In this document: piece by piece, positions 37,353 through 45,920 of the stretch
Numbering within the stretch: the stretch's first letter is position 1
Layout of the letters: every line of letters begins with the position of its first letter
Assembly: GCA_046347635.1 (NCBI GenBank)
Contig: JAXMFT010000001.1
Coordinates: 186,001-250,000 of the forward strand
Length of the DNA: 64,000 nucleotides
DNA from: JAGVSZ01 sp019137045
Lineage (GTDB): Bacteria > Pseudomonadota > Gammaproteobacteria > Burkholderiales > SG8-39
Direction: 5' to 3'
Made by a program: the position numbers and the translations under genes
Notes under the pieces: generated by a model
The model's database searches: none
What the model was told of the DNA's origin: nothing
Seen by the model: only the letters and a program-made list of their open reading frames with translations

Positions 37353-37664
37353 TCACAAACGAACAGGGTGCGGTCCGTCGCTTCGGTGAAATCGGGGCGC
37401 GGTCCGCGCCGGGAATTCGATGACGTTCGTAGTGCCCCCCGCAGGGGCGGGCACGGCGACAAGCATTCTGTTGTCGGTGAAGGGGTCACCAAGTGTTGGG
37501 ATCGACAACCCCAGCGGCTCCGGGATACCGTACTCTTCTCCCGGGTCGCTATCTGGCAACGACTTAAGCGGATCTCCGCGTTTTCTCGTCCCCTCCAGGT
37601 AATAGCTCGCATCGCTCGCCACCAGCCCGAGGATCGACAGCGGATTACGACGGCGCACGATCAT
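37353..37664 (-). CDS. Small protein of unknown function
   Basis: A 103-residue protein starting MIVRRRNPLSILGLVASDAS with GGGAGG upstream. It is mixed in composition (GDPLKSLPDSDPGEEYGIPE, DPFTDNRMLVAVPAPAGGTT) and shows no recognisable domain or membrane helix. Its ATG overlaps the stop of the larger upstream gene (ATGA), which supports it being real and part of a two-gene unit. The base composition is visibly lower in GC than most of the window. Confidence 0.6.
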   Translation of the reverse strand: MIVRRRNPLSILGLVASDASYYLEGTRKRGDPLKSLPDSDPGEEYGIPEPLGLSIPTLGDPFTDNRMLVAVPAPAGGTTNVIEFPARTAPRFHRSDGPHPVRL

Positions 37665-38746
37665 TGGCGTCCTCCCTCTCCGCATAGATTGACCACATAG
37701 ACAGGCATTGGCCTAAATGAACTTCCAGACCCGAAGTGCATTTTCAGCGCTGCGCGACACCCATCGGGCGACACCGCGGTGTCACGCACTTGGCCCGGTG
37801 AGATCTTCTCGATCTCGCCTTCGCGCATGAGATAGACGCCATCCAACGCTGTAGCCAGCAACCAGCCCTTGGCAGTTGGGAGGGGCACGCGAACGCCATT
37901 CGACCACGGACCATAGGTGAGCTTGAGAGTGGTCGTCCTGCCATCAATGAAGACCTGTAGCACCGCCGTGGTTTTCGTGGCGCGATCGAAATGCGAAGAC
38001 AGGAAGACGTGTGAACGTGTATACGCGGAGTAGCGCGGCGTTCCGAGGAACACGGGATTGATCGGCAGCTCGACCGGAGCGGCGTCAACATGCGGGTAGT
38101 AGCGGTGGGGCAGCGCGCCGCCCGGCGCGAGGCGGCGATCCTCTAGAAAGCCGCCCCCGGGGAGCGGGATCAGCCTCGCCGGAATGGTCCCTGGCGGCAC
38201 CGCCCGGCAGCGGACGCGGGGCGGCGCCTTCGCATCGGAAGCAAGCGGCGTCTCCTTCATCGCCCCAAACGAGCCCTCCAGATACAGCCACTGATCGCCG
38301 CGTCGCGCGAAGTAGCTCAGTACACCATCGGTGTAGCAGACCCCGGATGCAGTGTCCTCGAGTTGCCGCAGGGAGCGATCTCGTTCGTCCCACAGATACA
38401 GGCCGTATCTCTTGGGCGGTACCAGCGATCCGTCCTTCTGTGGAATCTTGACGCCGACCGGATAGACATCGGCCTGGAAGAGCAGGCGATCGTCGTCGAT
38501 CCAGTACATCCGCTCCTGCGGCCGCTCTTCCTTCAGGGTCTCGTCCACCAGCCGGAACTCGTACTTGGTGTCGTACGGCGCAGACAGACTCGAGGAGCTG
38601 GGAGGCACCGACGCGGGCTTCGTCGATGCACATGACATCAGCGTCGCGCAGGCGAGCACGACGGCCCCGCGCAACGCAGCGACCCGCACTTCTGCAGCCC
38701 GGATAGCCAAGACCGACCCCCCAATCCCCAGCCTACCGGGAACCAT
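37661..38746 (-). CDS. Predicted lipoprotein or secreted protein of unknown function
   Basis: A 361-residue protein; the ATG at 38746 is preferred over a TTG twelve bases upstream. The N terminus carries a hydrophobic segment ending in a possible lipobox (ALRGAVVLACATLMSCAS). The mature part is beta-rich with repeated patterns (ERMYWIDDDRLLFQADVYPV, YGLYLWDERDRSLRQLEDTA, DGVYLMREGEIEKISPGQV, DTAVSPDGCRAALKM) that suggest a WD40/TolB-like propeller. Family not recognised. Its lower GC content and neighbouring decayed sequence suggest acquisition by transfer. Confidence 0.65.
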   Translation of the reverse strand: MVPGRLGIGGSVLAIRAAEVRVAALRGAVVLACATLMSCASTKPASVPPSSSSLSAPYDTKYEFRLVDETLKEERPQERMYWIDDDRLLFQADVYPVGVKIPQKDGSLVPPKRYGLYLWDERDRSLRQLEDTASGVCYTDGVLSYFARRGDQWLYLEGSFGAMKETPLASDAKAPPRVRCRAVPPGTIPARLIPLPGGGFLEDRRLAPGGALPHRYYPHVDAAPVELPINPVFLGTPRYSAYTRSHVFLSSHFDRATKTTAVLQVFIDGRTTTLKLTYGPWSNGVRVPLPTAKGWLLATALDGVYLMREGEIEKISPGQVRDTAVSPDGCRAALKMHFGSGSSFRPMPVYVVNLCGEGGRQ

Positions 38747-39265
38747 CTCACGCTTCAATCGGCCATCCGTCGGTCTGGCGCCAAACCAGGTGCGTCTTCA
38801 CCTTGCCGAAGGACTAGACGTTTCCACGCCTAAGCGGCGCTTCCTTAACGCGTACCGCCGTCCTAACCCCCGACGCCAGATCGGCTGGCGACCTTGACGA
38901 CACCGCCCGTGACGTCATGCTAGGTGACCCGCACCAACACCAGGCGCCCAGCGCCCTTGCGCCGGTCGGGCTGGACGCAGGTGGTCTCGCGCTCCACCTG
39001 CCAGTCGGCCGAAGCCGTCTCGTACTGGCTCACCTGCCGGTTCCCGAAAACGTTGTCGGCGCGGCGCGCCCGCGGTCGTGTCGTTACTTCCGCACGATCA
39101 CGGAATCCGGGATGGGTAAAGAGATTCAGTCGATCCTGGGCCTGCCGAAGGCGGGTTTCCCCGCTGACCGCAGCACGGGGTTCGCAGCGGCTCTCGAGTT
39201 CGCGTAGTTGCCGGCGTACAGGGGAACGCCGCCGGCTATGGTCCTCGCGGCGGCGCCGCCGGGGT
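38747..39265 (-). other. Decayed coding sequence with no intact gene
   Basis: No complete gene is supported in these 519 nt. On the minus strand protein-like pieces remain: a frame ending at 38920 (ADNVFGNRQVSQYETASADW, then RKGAGRLVLVRVT and TAG); and, further downstream, VKTHLVWRQTDGWPIEA ending two bases before the next start. A short frame between them ends in AVRVKEAPLRRGNV and TAG, matching a second copy near 40011. Stops and frame shifts separate the pieces. I read this as a degraded gene or genes upstream of the predicted lipoprotein. Confidence 0.45.
38814..38860 (-). repeat. Diverged repeat, copy A
   Basis: The plus strand from CTAGACGTTTCCA through ACCGCCG aligns with 40011-40057 at about 37 of 47 positions. 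In both copies the minus-strand frame ends in a peptide of the form AVR(I/V)xEAxLxxGNV followed by TAG, so the repeat could be the 3' end of two related genes rather than a non-coding element. Confidence 0.55.
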
Positions 39266-39661
39266 TCACTTCTTCGCCCCGACCCAGCCGTTGTGCGAGA
39301 TGTCGAAGATGATCCCGTTCGGGTCGCGGAACTTCATCTCGTAGTAGAGCGAGTCCTTCTCCAGCGGCAGCTCGCGGAAGAACTTCCCGCCGTTGCGCTG
39401 GATGGTCTCGGCCTGCGCATCGAGGTCGTCGACCCAGAAGCCGACGTGGTTGATGCAGCACGCATCCTTGTTCATCCCCGCGAACTCGTCGCTCTTGTAC
39501 TTGAGCAGGGCGAGCGAGACGGTGCCGTCGGTCAGGTACAGCCCTCTCCCGAGCGGCGTGTCGGCCTCGCCCACGATCTGCAGGCCGAAGGTGTCGCAGT
39601 AGAACTTTGCCGTCGCCTCGGGATCCGGGACGGACATCGCGACGTGGCGCAGCTTGGCCAT
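39266..39661 (-). CDS. VOC family protein (glyoxalase/dioxygenase superfamily)
   Basis: A 131-residue single-module vicinal-oxygen-chelate protein. The ATG follows GAGAGGAGG. Signatures are LRHVAMSVPDPEATAKFYCD, GLQIVGEADTPLGRGLYLTD, CCINHVGFWVDDLDAQAETI and MKFRDPNGIIFDISHNGW. His in RHVAM and in NHVGF and the Asp/Glu positions could bind a metal. Members include glyoxalases, epimerases and ring-cleavage dioxygenases; the substrate is unknown, though the location at the edge of a catabolic region is suggestive. Confidence 0.85.
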   Translation of the reverse strand: MAKLRHVAMSVPDPEATAKFYCDTFGLQIVGEADTPLGRGLYLTDGTVSLALLKYKSDEFAGMNKDACCINHVGFWVDDLDAQAETIQRNGGKFFRELPLEKDSLYYEMKFRDPNGIIFDISHNGWVGAKK

Positions 39662-39796
39662 TCGGTACCTCCTCTCAGTGATGTGCTCGAGCCGGCTCGG
39701 GCATCGCCGCACGCGCCTTGCCGCGACCTCCCCGAGCCGCAGCGCGGCCGGTCGACGAACCCGTGTGCGTGGATTTGAACTGTTTCCGAGTATGCG

Positions 39797-39825
39797 GAAT
39801 TACCGGTTCGTGCACTTGGTGTCAA
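39797..39825 (-). promoter_or_regulatory. Promoter of the VOC-family gene
   Basis: On the minus strand TTGACA (39820-39825), a 17-nt spacer and TAATTC (39797-39802) form a strong sigma-70 promoter. It would give a leader of about 130 nt. Confidence 0.55.
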
Positions 39826-40010
39826 GCACCCCAACCGTGCAGCGCCCGCGTCGCGGGGCGGGCGCAGGACGAGCGCCATGGGCCCGGACGCGGCGATGGC
39901 CGCAGCTGAACGTCCTCCCAACCCCGCCGGCCCCGGGCCATTGCACGCTTCCGGCGGTCATCCGCCGGACCAACCCTCAATCGCTTTGAGCCTCCCGCCC
40001 TGCCGGACAG

Positions 40011-40057
40011 CTAGACGTTTCCATACCCCAGTCGCGCTTCCTCGATGCGCACCGCCG
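40011..40057 (-). repeat. Diverged repeat, copy B
   Basis: Partner of 38814-38860. The minus-strand frame here encodes AAVRIEEARLGYGNV before TAG, a cleaner version of the copy A peptide. No upstream coding sequence that makes sense of it was found. Confidence 0.55.
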
Positions 40058-40073
40058 CCGGGAGACCCCCGCC

Positions 40074-40079
40074 TATAAT
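40074..40079 (+). promoter_or_regulatory. -10 element before the orphan binding-protein gene
   Basis: A perfect TATAAT followed by CGCC. The paralogous binding-protein gene at 59666 has TACAATCGCC at a comparable place, so the element is probably conserved. No clear -35 is visible. Confidence 0.45.
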
Positions 40080-40113
40080 CGCCGCCACACCGCGCGACCA
40101 AGGACCGCCGCAC

Positions 40114-41688
40114 GTGGCCCCCGCTCTCCGCCGCCTGCTGCCGGCGCTCGCCGCGAGCCTCGCGCTCGCCGCCCCCGCCCACTCGCAGGAGCTCCGCATC
40201 GCCATGGGCGCCGACGTGACGTCGATGGATCCGCACTACGTCAACCTCTTCCCGAACAACAACATCGCCGAGCACTTCTTCGAGAAGCTGATCACCCTCG
40301 ACCCCGACTCGCGCCTCATCCCCGGCCTCGCCGAATCCTGGAAGACGGTCGATCCGACCACCTGGGAGTTCAAGCTGCGCAAGGGCGTGAAGTTCCACGA
40401 CGGCTCCGACCTCACCGCCGAGGACGTCGCGTTCTCGATCGACCGTGTCGGCAGGATCCCCGACTCCCCCGGCCCGTTCACCACCTACACCAAGGCGATC
40501 AAGGAAGTGAGGATCGTCGACCCGCACACGATCCGCTTCACCACCGCCGCGCCCGCGCCGCAGCTGCCGAACGACATCTCGACGATCTACGTCGTGTCGA
40601 AGCGGACCGCGGCCGGCGCGACCACGCCCGACTTCAACTCCGGGAAGAGCATGAACGGCACCGGCCCGTTCAAGTTCGTCTCGTTCAAGCGCGGCGACCG
40701 CGTCGAGATGGCGCGCAACGACGCCTACTGGGGTCCGCAGCCGGCATGGTCGAAGGTGACGTTCCGCATCATTCCGAGCGACCCCACGCGCGTCGCGGCG
40801 CTGCTCTCGGGCGAAGTGGACGCGATCGAAAACATCCCGACCGCCGACTTCGCGAAGCTGAAGGCCAACCCGGGCTTCGTGACCTCCACCAAGCCCTCGC
40901 ACCGGATCATCTTCTTCCACGTGGACCAGTTCCGCGACCGCTCGCCCTACGTCTTCGACAAGAAGACCGGCAAGCAGCTCGAGCGCAATCCGCTAAAGGA
41001 TCTGCGCGTCCGCCGCGCCATCTCGAAGGCGATCGACCGCAACGCGATCCGCGACCGGCTGATGGAAGGACTCGCCCTGCCGTCGGCAAACCTCGTGCCC
41101 GCACCGATGTTCGGCCACAACCCGGCGCTCAAGCCCGACGCCTACGACCCGGAGGGCGCGCGCAGGCTGCTCGCCGCCGCCGGCTACCCCGACGGCTTCG
41201 CGCTGACCATCCACGGCCCGAACAACCGCTACGTGAACGACGACCAGATCCTGCAGGCGGTCGCCACGATGCTCGCGCGCGTCGGCATCCAGGCCCGGGT
41301 CGAGGCGCTGCCGATGGGCCCGTACCTCGCGCGCGCGCGCAAGCTCGAGTTCAGCTTCGCCCTGCTCGGCTGGGGCGCGTCGACCGCCGAGGCGTCCTCG
41401 CCCCTGCGCGCGCACCTGGTCACCTACATCCCCGAGAAGGGCTGGGGCGAGCTCGCGTGGGGCCGCTACGGCAACGAGAAGGTGAACGCCCTGCTCGACG
41501 CCGCGCTCTCCACCATCGACGACGGGCGCCGCGAGAAGATGATCCAGGAGGCGGTGGGCATCGCGATGAACGAGCTCGGCGTCATCCCGCTCCACCACCA
41601 GGTCAACACCTGGGCCACGCGCAAGGGCATCGTGTACACGCCGCGGACCGACGAGTACACCCTCGCCTTCCTGTTCCGGCCGCAGTGA
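40114..41688 (+). CDS. ABC transporter substrate-binding protein, family 5 (DppA/OppA type), orphan
   Basis: A 524-residue exported protein from a GTG with AAGGA upstream. Signal peptide RRLLPALAASLALAAPAHSQ is followed by LRIAMGADVTSMDPHYVNLF, LAESWKTVDPTTWEFKLRKGVKFHDGS, NGTGPFKFVSFKRGDRVEM and RVRRAISKAIDRNAIRDRLM, all family-5 signatures. It closely resembles the binding protein at 59666, including the ends (HHQVNTWA, TDEYTLA). No permease or ATPase genes are adjacent, so it probably feeds the transporter at 61-64 kb or one elsewhere. Ligands of this family range from peptides to sugars and small organic compounds. Confidence 0.93.
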   Translation: MAPALRRLLPALAASLALAAPAHSQELRIAMGADVTSMDPHYVNLFPNNNIAEHFFEKLITLDPDSRLIPGLAESWKTVDPTTWEFKLRKGVKFHDGSDLTAEDVAFSIDRVGRIPDSPGPFTTYTKAIKEVRIVDPHTIRFTTAAPAPQLPNDISTIYVVSKRTAAGATTPDFNSGKSMNGTGPFKFVSFKRGDRVEMARNDAYWGPQPAWSKVTFRIIPSDPTRVAALLSGEVDAIENIPTADFAKLKANPGFVTSTKPSHRIIFFHVDQFRDRSPYVFDKKTGKQLERNPLKDLRVRRAISKAIDRNAIRDRLMEGLALPSANLVPAPMFGHNPALKPDAYDPEGARRLLAAAGYPDGFALTIHGPNNRYVNDDQILQAVATMLARVGIQARVEALPMGPYLARARKLEFSFALLGWGASTAEASSPLRAHLVTYIPEKGWGELAWGRYGNEKVNALLDAALSTIDDGRREKMIQEAVGIAMNELGVIPLHHQVNTWATRKGIVYTPRTDEYTLAFLFRPQ

Positions 41689-41737
41689 GGCGGCGCGCGG
41701 CGGCGGCCGCTGCGCACGGGCGCGGCGGCGTCGCGGG

Positions 41738-43225
41738 CTACTCCCGCGGCGCGCGCAGGCCGGGCCGGAAGAGCTTGCCCGTCGGCCCGAGCGGCAGCTC
41801 GCCGCACAGGTGCACCACCCGCGGCACCTTGAACGCGGCGAGCGCGGCGCGGCAGAACTCGACCACCTCCGCGGCGGTGAGCGCGTCGTCGCGCGGCACG
41901 ACGTGCGCCTCGATCCGCTGTCCCCAGGTCGGGTCGGGCACGCCGACCACCGCGGCGAGCGCCACGCGCGGGTGGGCGAGGAGCGCGCGCTCGACCTCCT
42001 CCGCGTGCACCTTGATGCCGCCCGAGTTGATCAGGTTGTCGATGCGCCCCTCGACGAAGAGGTCGCCGTCGGCGTCGAGCCGGCCGAGGTCGCCGCTCCT
42101 CCACCAGCCGTCCACGAAGCGCGCGCGCGTGAGCGCCTCGTCGCGCCAGTAGCCGAGCGCGAGCGAGGCGCCGGTGACGGCGATCTCGCCCACCTCGCCC
42201 GCCGGCAGCTCGGCGTCGATGCCGCCGGCGGGATCGACGATCCGCAGGTCGGCGCCGGCGACCGGCTTGCCCGAAGTCGCGGTCTTGCCGCGCGCGAGGA
42301 GATCCTCGTCGGTCGCGAGCGTCCCCGCAGCGTTGCCGCCCTCGCTCGCGAGGTAGAGCGCGCAGATCCGGCGGCACACGCGCGTCTGGATGCCCTCGAG
42401 CTCGCCGCGCGCCGGCGGCTCGCCCGAGATCGACGCCACGCGCACCGCGCCGAGGTCGGCCGCGCCGAAGTCCTGCGCGAGCACCCTGCGCCACATCGTC
42501 GGCACGAGCGGGGCCATCGTCACCCGCTCGGCGGCGAGCGTGTGCAGGAACGCCGCGGGATCGAACGCGCCCGCGAAGACCACTTTCGCGCCCGCGGCGA
42601 CGTACGGCAGCACCACGTGCGCCCACGCGGCGAACGACGCGGCCATCGTCACCACCGCGGTGTCGTGCGGCGTGATCTGCGCGTAGAGCTGCTGGCCGGC
42701 CTGCGCGGTGGCGAGCAGCGTGCGGTGCGAGTGCATCACCCCCTTGGGCCGGCCGGTGGAGCCCGACGACAGCACGATCGCCGCGAGGTCGTCCGGCCCC
42801 CGCCGCGCGGGCGGCGCGACGGGCGCGCCGCGGGCGAGCCGCGCGTCGTCGAGCGCGATCACCGGCGCCGCGCGCGCGAGCGCGGCGCGGCCGTCCTCGA
42901 GATCGGCGTCGGCGATCACCAGGCGCGCGCCGAGCCAGGCCACGGTGTCGGCGAGCGCCGCCGGAGTCTCGCGGACGTGCAGGTTGCACACCACCGCGCC
43001 GGCGCCGAGCGCGCCGAAGTAGGCGAGCGCATGCCGCACCGAGCTGCGGCAGAGGAAGGCGACCACGTCGCCGGGGCGCACGCCGAGCGCGGCGAGCGCC
43101 GCGGCCGCCTCGCCGGCGTGCGCCGCGGCCGCGCGGCCCGAGACGCGCAGCCCGGGATCGACCAGGAACTCGGCGGCGCCGCGCCAGCGGCACGCGCGCC
43201 GGAACATCGCGTCGAGGGTGGGCAC
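41738..43225 (-). CDS. Acyl-CoA synthetase (AMP-binding) family protein
   Basis: A 495-residue ANL-superfamily enzyme from a GTG. Motifs are VLSSGSTGRPKGVMHSH (P-loop-like A3), YLASEGGNAAG (A5), DGWWRSGDLGRLDADGDLFV (A7/A8), RIDNLINSGGIKVHAEEVER and the A10 lysine in PLGPTGKLFRPGL. It activates a carboxylic acid as the adenylate and makes the CoA ester. It is the last gene of a leftward operon with an ABC transporter and an acyl-CoA dehydrogenase, so the imported substrate or its product is likely activated here. Specificity unknown. Confidence 0.93.
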   Translation of the reverse strand: MPTLDAMFRRACRWRGAAEFLVDPGLRVSGRAAAAHAGEAAAALAALGVRPGDVVAFLCRSSVRHALAYFGALGAGAVVCNLHVRETPAALADTVAWLGARLVIADADLEDGRAALARAAPVIALDDARLARGAPVAPPARRGPDDLAAIVLSSGSTGRPKGVMHSHRTLLATAQAGQQLYAQITPHDTAVVTMAASFAAWAHVVLPYVAAGAKVVFAGAFDPAAFLHTLAAERVTMAPLVPTMWRRVLAQDFGAADLGAVRVASISGEPPARGELEGIQTRVCRRICALYLASEGGNAAGTLATDEDLLARGKTATSGKPVAGADLRIVDPAGGIDAELPAGEVGEIAVTGASLALGYWRDEALTRARFVDGWWRSGDLGRLDADGDLFVEGRIDNLINSGGIKVHAEEVERALLAHPRVALAAVVGVPDPTWGQRIEAHVVPRDDALTAAEVVEFCRAALAAFKVPRVVHLCGELPLGPTGKLFRPGLRAPRE

Positions 43226-43235
43226 GGCGCGCGCC

Positions 43236-44135
43236 CTACTCGCGCATGCGGACGGGCAGGCTCCGTCCCCGCACCGCGGGCAGGAGCAGCATCACCAGGA
43301 CGAACACGGCGGTCACCAGCTTGAGGTCCGAGGGCTGCAGGCCGAAGGCGAGCGCCATCGAGACCACCTGATAGTAGACGATCGCGCCGACCACCGGGGC
43401 GGCGAGCAGGCGCGCGACGGTCTGCGCGCCGACGATCGCCTCGCCGAGAATGACCGCGGCGAGGCCGTTGATCAGCACGCCGAACCCGAGGTTCACGTCG
43501 GCGAAGCCCTGGTTCTGCGCGAGCAGGCTCCCGCCGAGCGCGGCGAAGGCGTTGCCGATCCCCAGCCCCCAGAGGGTGTAGAGGCCGACGTCCACGCCCT
43601 GCGCGCGCGCCATCGCGAGGCTCGCGCCTACCGCGCGCATCGCGGTGCCGATCTCGGTCCGCAGCAGCCACCACAGCGCGAGGCAGGCGCAGGCCGCCAG
43701 CGCGCCGAGGAGCGCGATGCGCCGCCAGGTGTCGTCCTTGCCGGCGCCGAGCGCGAGCTCGAACACGTTCGCGAAGCCGAAGAGCGGGATGTTCGGCTGC
43801 CCCATGACGCGGATGTTGATGCTGTAGAGCGCCGTGAGCACCAGGATCCCGCAGAGCAGCGTGTTCACGCGCGCGTGCTGGTGGACGAGCGCCGTGGCGC
43901 AGCCGGCGGCGAAGCCCGCGGCCACCGCCGCCGCCGTCGCCACGATCGGGTGCGCGCCCGCGGCGAGGACCGCGGCGCAGACGCACGCGCCGAGCGGGAA
44001 GCTGCCCTCGCTGGTGAGGTCGGGGAACGCGAGCACCCGGAACGGGATCATGATCCCGAGCGCGGCGAAGGCGTAGATCAGGCTCTGGAGGAGCGTGACC
44101 GGGACGAGATGGACGAACGCGCCGAGCGCTTCCAC
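43236..44135 (-). CDS. ABC transporter permease (TrpY-like, uncharacterised family)
   Basis: A 299-residue membrane protein from GTG with about nine hydrophobic segments. The layout (LLQSLIYAFAALGIMIPFRV at the start, DLTSEGSFPLGACVCAAVL, LCGILVLTALYSINIRVMGQ, EIGTAMRAVGASLAMARAQG, GNAFAALGGSLLAQNQGFAD) is that of permeases paired with PF04392-type binding proteins, related to branched-chain amino acid ABC permeases. Only one permease gene is present, so it probably forms a homodimer. Confidence 0.9.
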   Translation of the reverse strand: MEALGAFVHLVPVTLLQSLIYAFAALGIMIPFRVLAFPDLTSEGSFPLGACVCAAVLAAGAHPIVATAAAVAAGFAAGCATALVHQHARVNTLLCGILVLTALYSINIRVMGQPNIPLFGFANVFELALGAGKDDTWRRIALLGALAACACLALWWLLRTEIGTAMRAVGASLAMARAQGVDVGLYTLWGLGIGNAFAALGGSLLAQNQGFADVNLGFGVLINGLAAVILGEAIVGAQTVARLLAAPVVGAIVYYQVVSMALAFGLQPSDLKLVTAVFVLVMLLLPAVRGRSLPVRMRE

Positions 44136-44139
44136 CGGT

Positions 44140-44919
44140 CTACGCCTGCAGCAGCAGCTTGTCGTCGGCGAGGTGGAAGCGCTCGATCAGGCCCTCGACG
44201 GTGAGCGCGGCCTTGGCCGGGCCGCTCACGTCGAGGGCGATCCGGCCCTGGCGCATCATCAGCAGGCGGTTGCCGAAGCGGATCGCGTGCTGCATGTTGT
44301 GCGTGACCATCATGGTGGTGAGGCCCGCGTCGCCGACGACCGCCACGGTGGCGTCCATGACGAGTCCCGCGGTGCGCGGGTCGAGCGCGGCGGTGTGCTC
44401 GTCGAGAAGCAGCACGTCGGGCCGGCGGACCACCGCCATCGCGAGCGCGAGCGCCTGCCGCTGTCCGCCGGAGAGGAGGTCGACGCGGGTGCGCAGGCGC
44501 TCTTCCAGCCCGAGCCCGAAGCGCGCGAGGAGCGTCCGGTCGCGCGCGCGGCCCTCGCGGCCGAGCGCCGCGCGGAAGCGGCGCCGGCAGCCGCGCCGCG
44601 CGGCCACCGCCAGGTTCTCCTCGATCGACATCGCGCCGGCGGCGCCGAGCGCCGGGTCCTGGAACACGCGTGCCACCCAGCGCGCCCGGCGATGGGCCGG
44701 CAGGCCGGTCACGTCCCGGCCGTCGATCAGGACCGCGCCGGTCTCGACCGCGAAGTCCCCGGCGACGGCGTTCAGGAGCGTCGACTTGCCGGCGCCGTTG
44801 TCGCCGATGACGACGGCGAAGTCGCCGGGCGCGACCGCGACGTCGATCCCCCGCAGCGCGACGCGCTCGGCGGCGGTGCCGGGGTGGAAGACCTTGCCGA
44901 GGCCGCGCACCTCCAGCAC
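44140..44919 (-). CDS. ABC transporter ATP-binding protein (TrpZ-like)
   Basis: A 259-residue ATPase from GTG. Walker A IGDNGAGKSTLLNAVAG, the signature DLLSGGQRQALALAMAVV, Walker B VLLLDEHTAALDPRT and the H-loop MVTHNMQHAIRFGNRLLMM are intact. It starts one nt after the binding-protein stop and ends four nt before the permease start, so the three genes form one importer. Confidence 0.95.
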   Translation of the reverse strand: MLEVRGLGKVFHPGTAAERVALRGIDVAVAPGDFAVVIGDNGAGKSTLLNAVAGDFAVETGAVLIDGRDVTGLPAHRRARWVARVFQDPALGAAGAMSIEENLAVAARRGCRRRFRAALGREGRARDRTLLARFGLGLEERLRTRVDLLSGGQRQALALAMAVVRRPDVLLLDEHTAALDPRTAGLVMDATVAVVGDAGLTTMMVTHNMQHAIRFGNRLLMMRQGRIALDVSGPAKAALTVEGLIERFHLADDKLLLQA

Positions 44920-44920
44920 G

Positions 44921-45889
44921 TCAGTTCACGACGCAGTTGCACGCGGCGAGCGACTGCGGCAGCCGCAGGTTGAACTTCGCGAGCTGCTTGGCGCTCACCT
45001 TCGGCTCGTGGTCGGCGTAGGCCGGCTTGTAGTTCGCGAGCTCGCTCGGCTTCTTGCCCTTGAGCAGCTGGTCGGCGAGCCGCGCGGCGGCGGCGCCGAT
45101 CTTGGGATAGGACACGGTGAAGCTCGCGAGCGCCGAGTGGTTGAGCACCGGGTCGGGGTTGGCGCTGATGAGCGGGGTGTTGATCTGCGCCGCGGCCGAG
45201 GCCACCGCCGGGTGCGCCGGCATCAGCAGGTTCGAGTTGAGCAGGTAGATGAAGTCGACGCCGCGCAGCGACTGCACGCGCGGGCCGATGTCGCCGAGCG
45301 AGTCGACCGGGACCGCCTTCACCTCCAGCCCGAGCTTCGCGGCCGCGGCCTTCATGCCGTCGGCCTGGGCCACGTCGTTCGCCTCGCCGGGGTTGAACGG
45401 CAGTCCCACCGACTTCGCGTTCGGCAGCAGCTCCTTGGCGAAGCGCAGGACCCCCTCGAGGTCCTGGAAGTTGGACGCGCCGACCATGCGGTCGGAGCCG
45501 TGGTCCCAGGACGGCACGAGCCCGGCGCGCACCGGGTCGGAGACCGCCGCGAACACGATCGGCAGCTTCGGGTTCTTGATGATCGTGCGCGCGGCCTGCG
45601 TCACCGGCGTGGTGATCGTGAGCAGCAGGATCGGGTCCTTCGCCTCCTGCTGCGCGAGGATCTGCGGCAGGAGCGCCGGGTTGAAGTTGCCGTGCCCGAA
45701 CGAGTACACCACGTCCTGCCCCTCGCGGTAGCCGAGCCGCCCCAGCTCGGCCTTGAACCCGTCGCGCGCCTGGTTGAGCGTCGGGTGCTCGCCGAACGAG
45801 GCGATCGCGATCGTCTTCTGCGCCGCGGCGCCGAGCGGCGCGGCGGCCACGAGCGCGCACAGCGCGCCGGTCAGGAACTTCCGTCTCAT
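44921..45889 (-). CDS. ABC transporter substrate-binding protein (TrpX-like, PF04392 type)
   Basis: A 322-residue periplasmic protein with a signal peptide (RRKFLTGALCALVAAAPLGAAAQ) and the two-lobed ABC_sub_bind pattern: IAIASFGEHPTLNQARDGFK, LLTITTPVTQAARTIIKNPK, PIVFAAVSDPVRAGLV, DFIYLLNSNLLMPAHPAV, PLISANPDPVLNHSALASFT. Members with known ligand bind Trp or Tyr; most are uncharacterised. Mature protein ends CNCVVN. Ligand here unknown, but an aromatic would fit the island. Confidence 0.9.
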   Translation of the reverse strand: MRRKFLTGALCALVAAAPLGAAAQKTIAIASFGEHPTLNQARDGFKAELGRLGYREGQDVVYSFGHGNFNPALLPQILAQQEAKDPILLLTITTPVTQAARTIIKNPKLPIVFAAVSDPVRAGLVPSWDHGSDRMVGASNFQDLEGVLRFAKELLPNAKSVGLPFNPGEANDVAQADGMKAAAAKLGLEVKAVPVDSLGDIGPRVQSLRGVDFIYLLNSNLLMPAHPAVASAAAQINTPLISANPDPVLNHSALASFTVSYPKIGAAAARLADQLLKGKKPSELANYKPAYADHEPKVSAKQLAKFNLRLPQSLAACNCVVN

Positions 45890-45920
45890 AGCCTTCCTCC
45901 TCGTTGCAACGCCGGCCGCG

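Larger units (their letters stand above)
39662..40113. other. Intergenic region between the VOC gene and the orphan binding protein
   Basis: No gene is supported in this 452-nt stretch. It holds a good leftward promoter for the VOC gene, the second copy of a diverged repeat ending at a TAG on the minus strand, and a TATAAT rightward -10 before the binding-protein gene. Confidence 0.6.
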
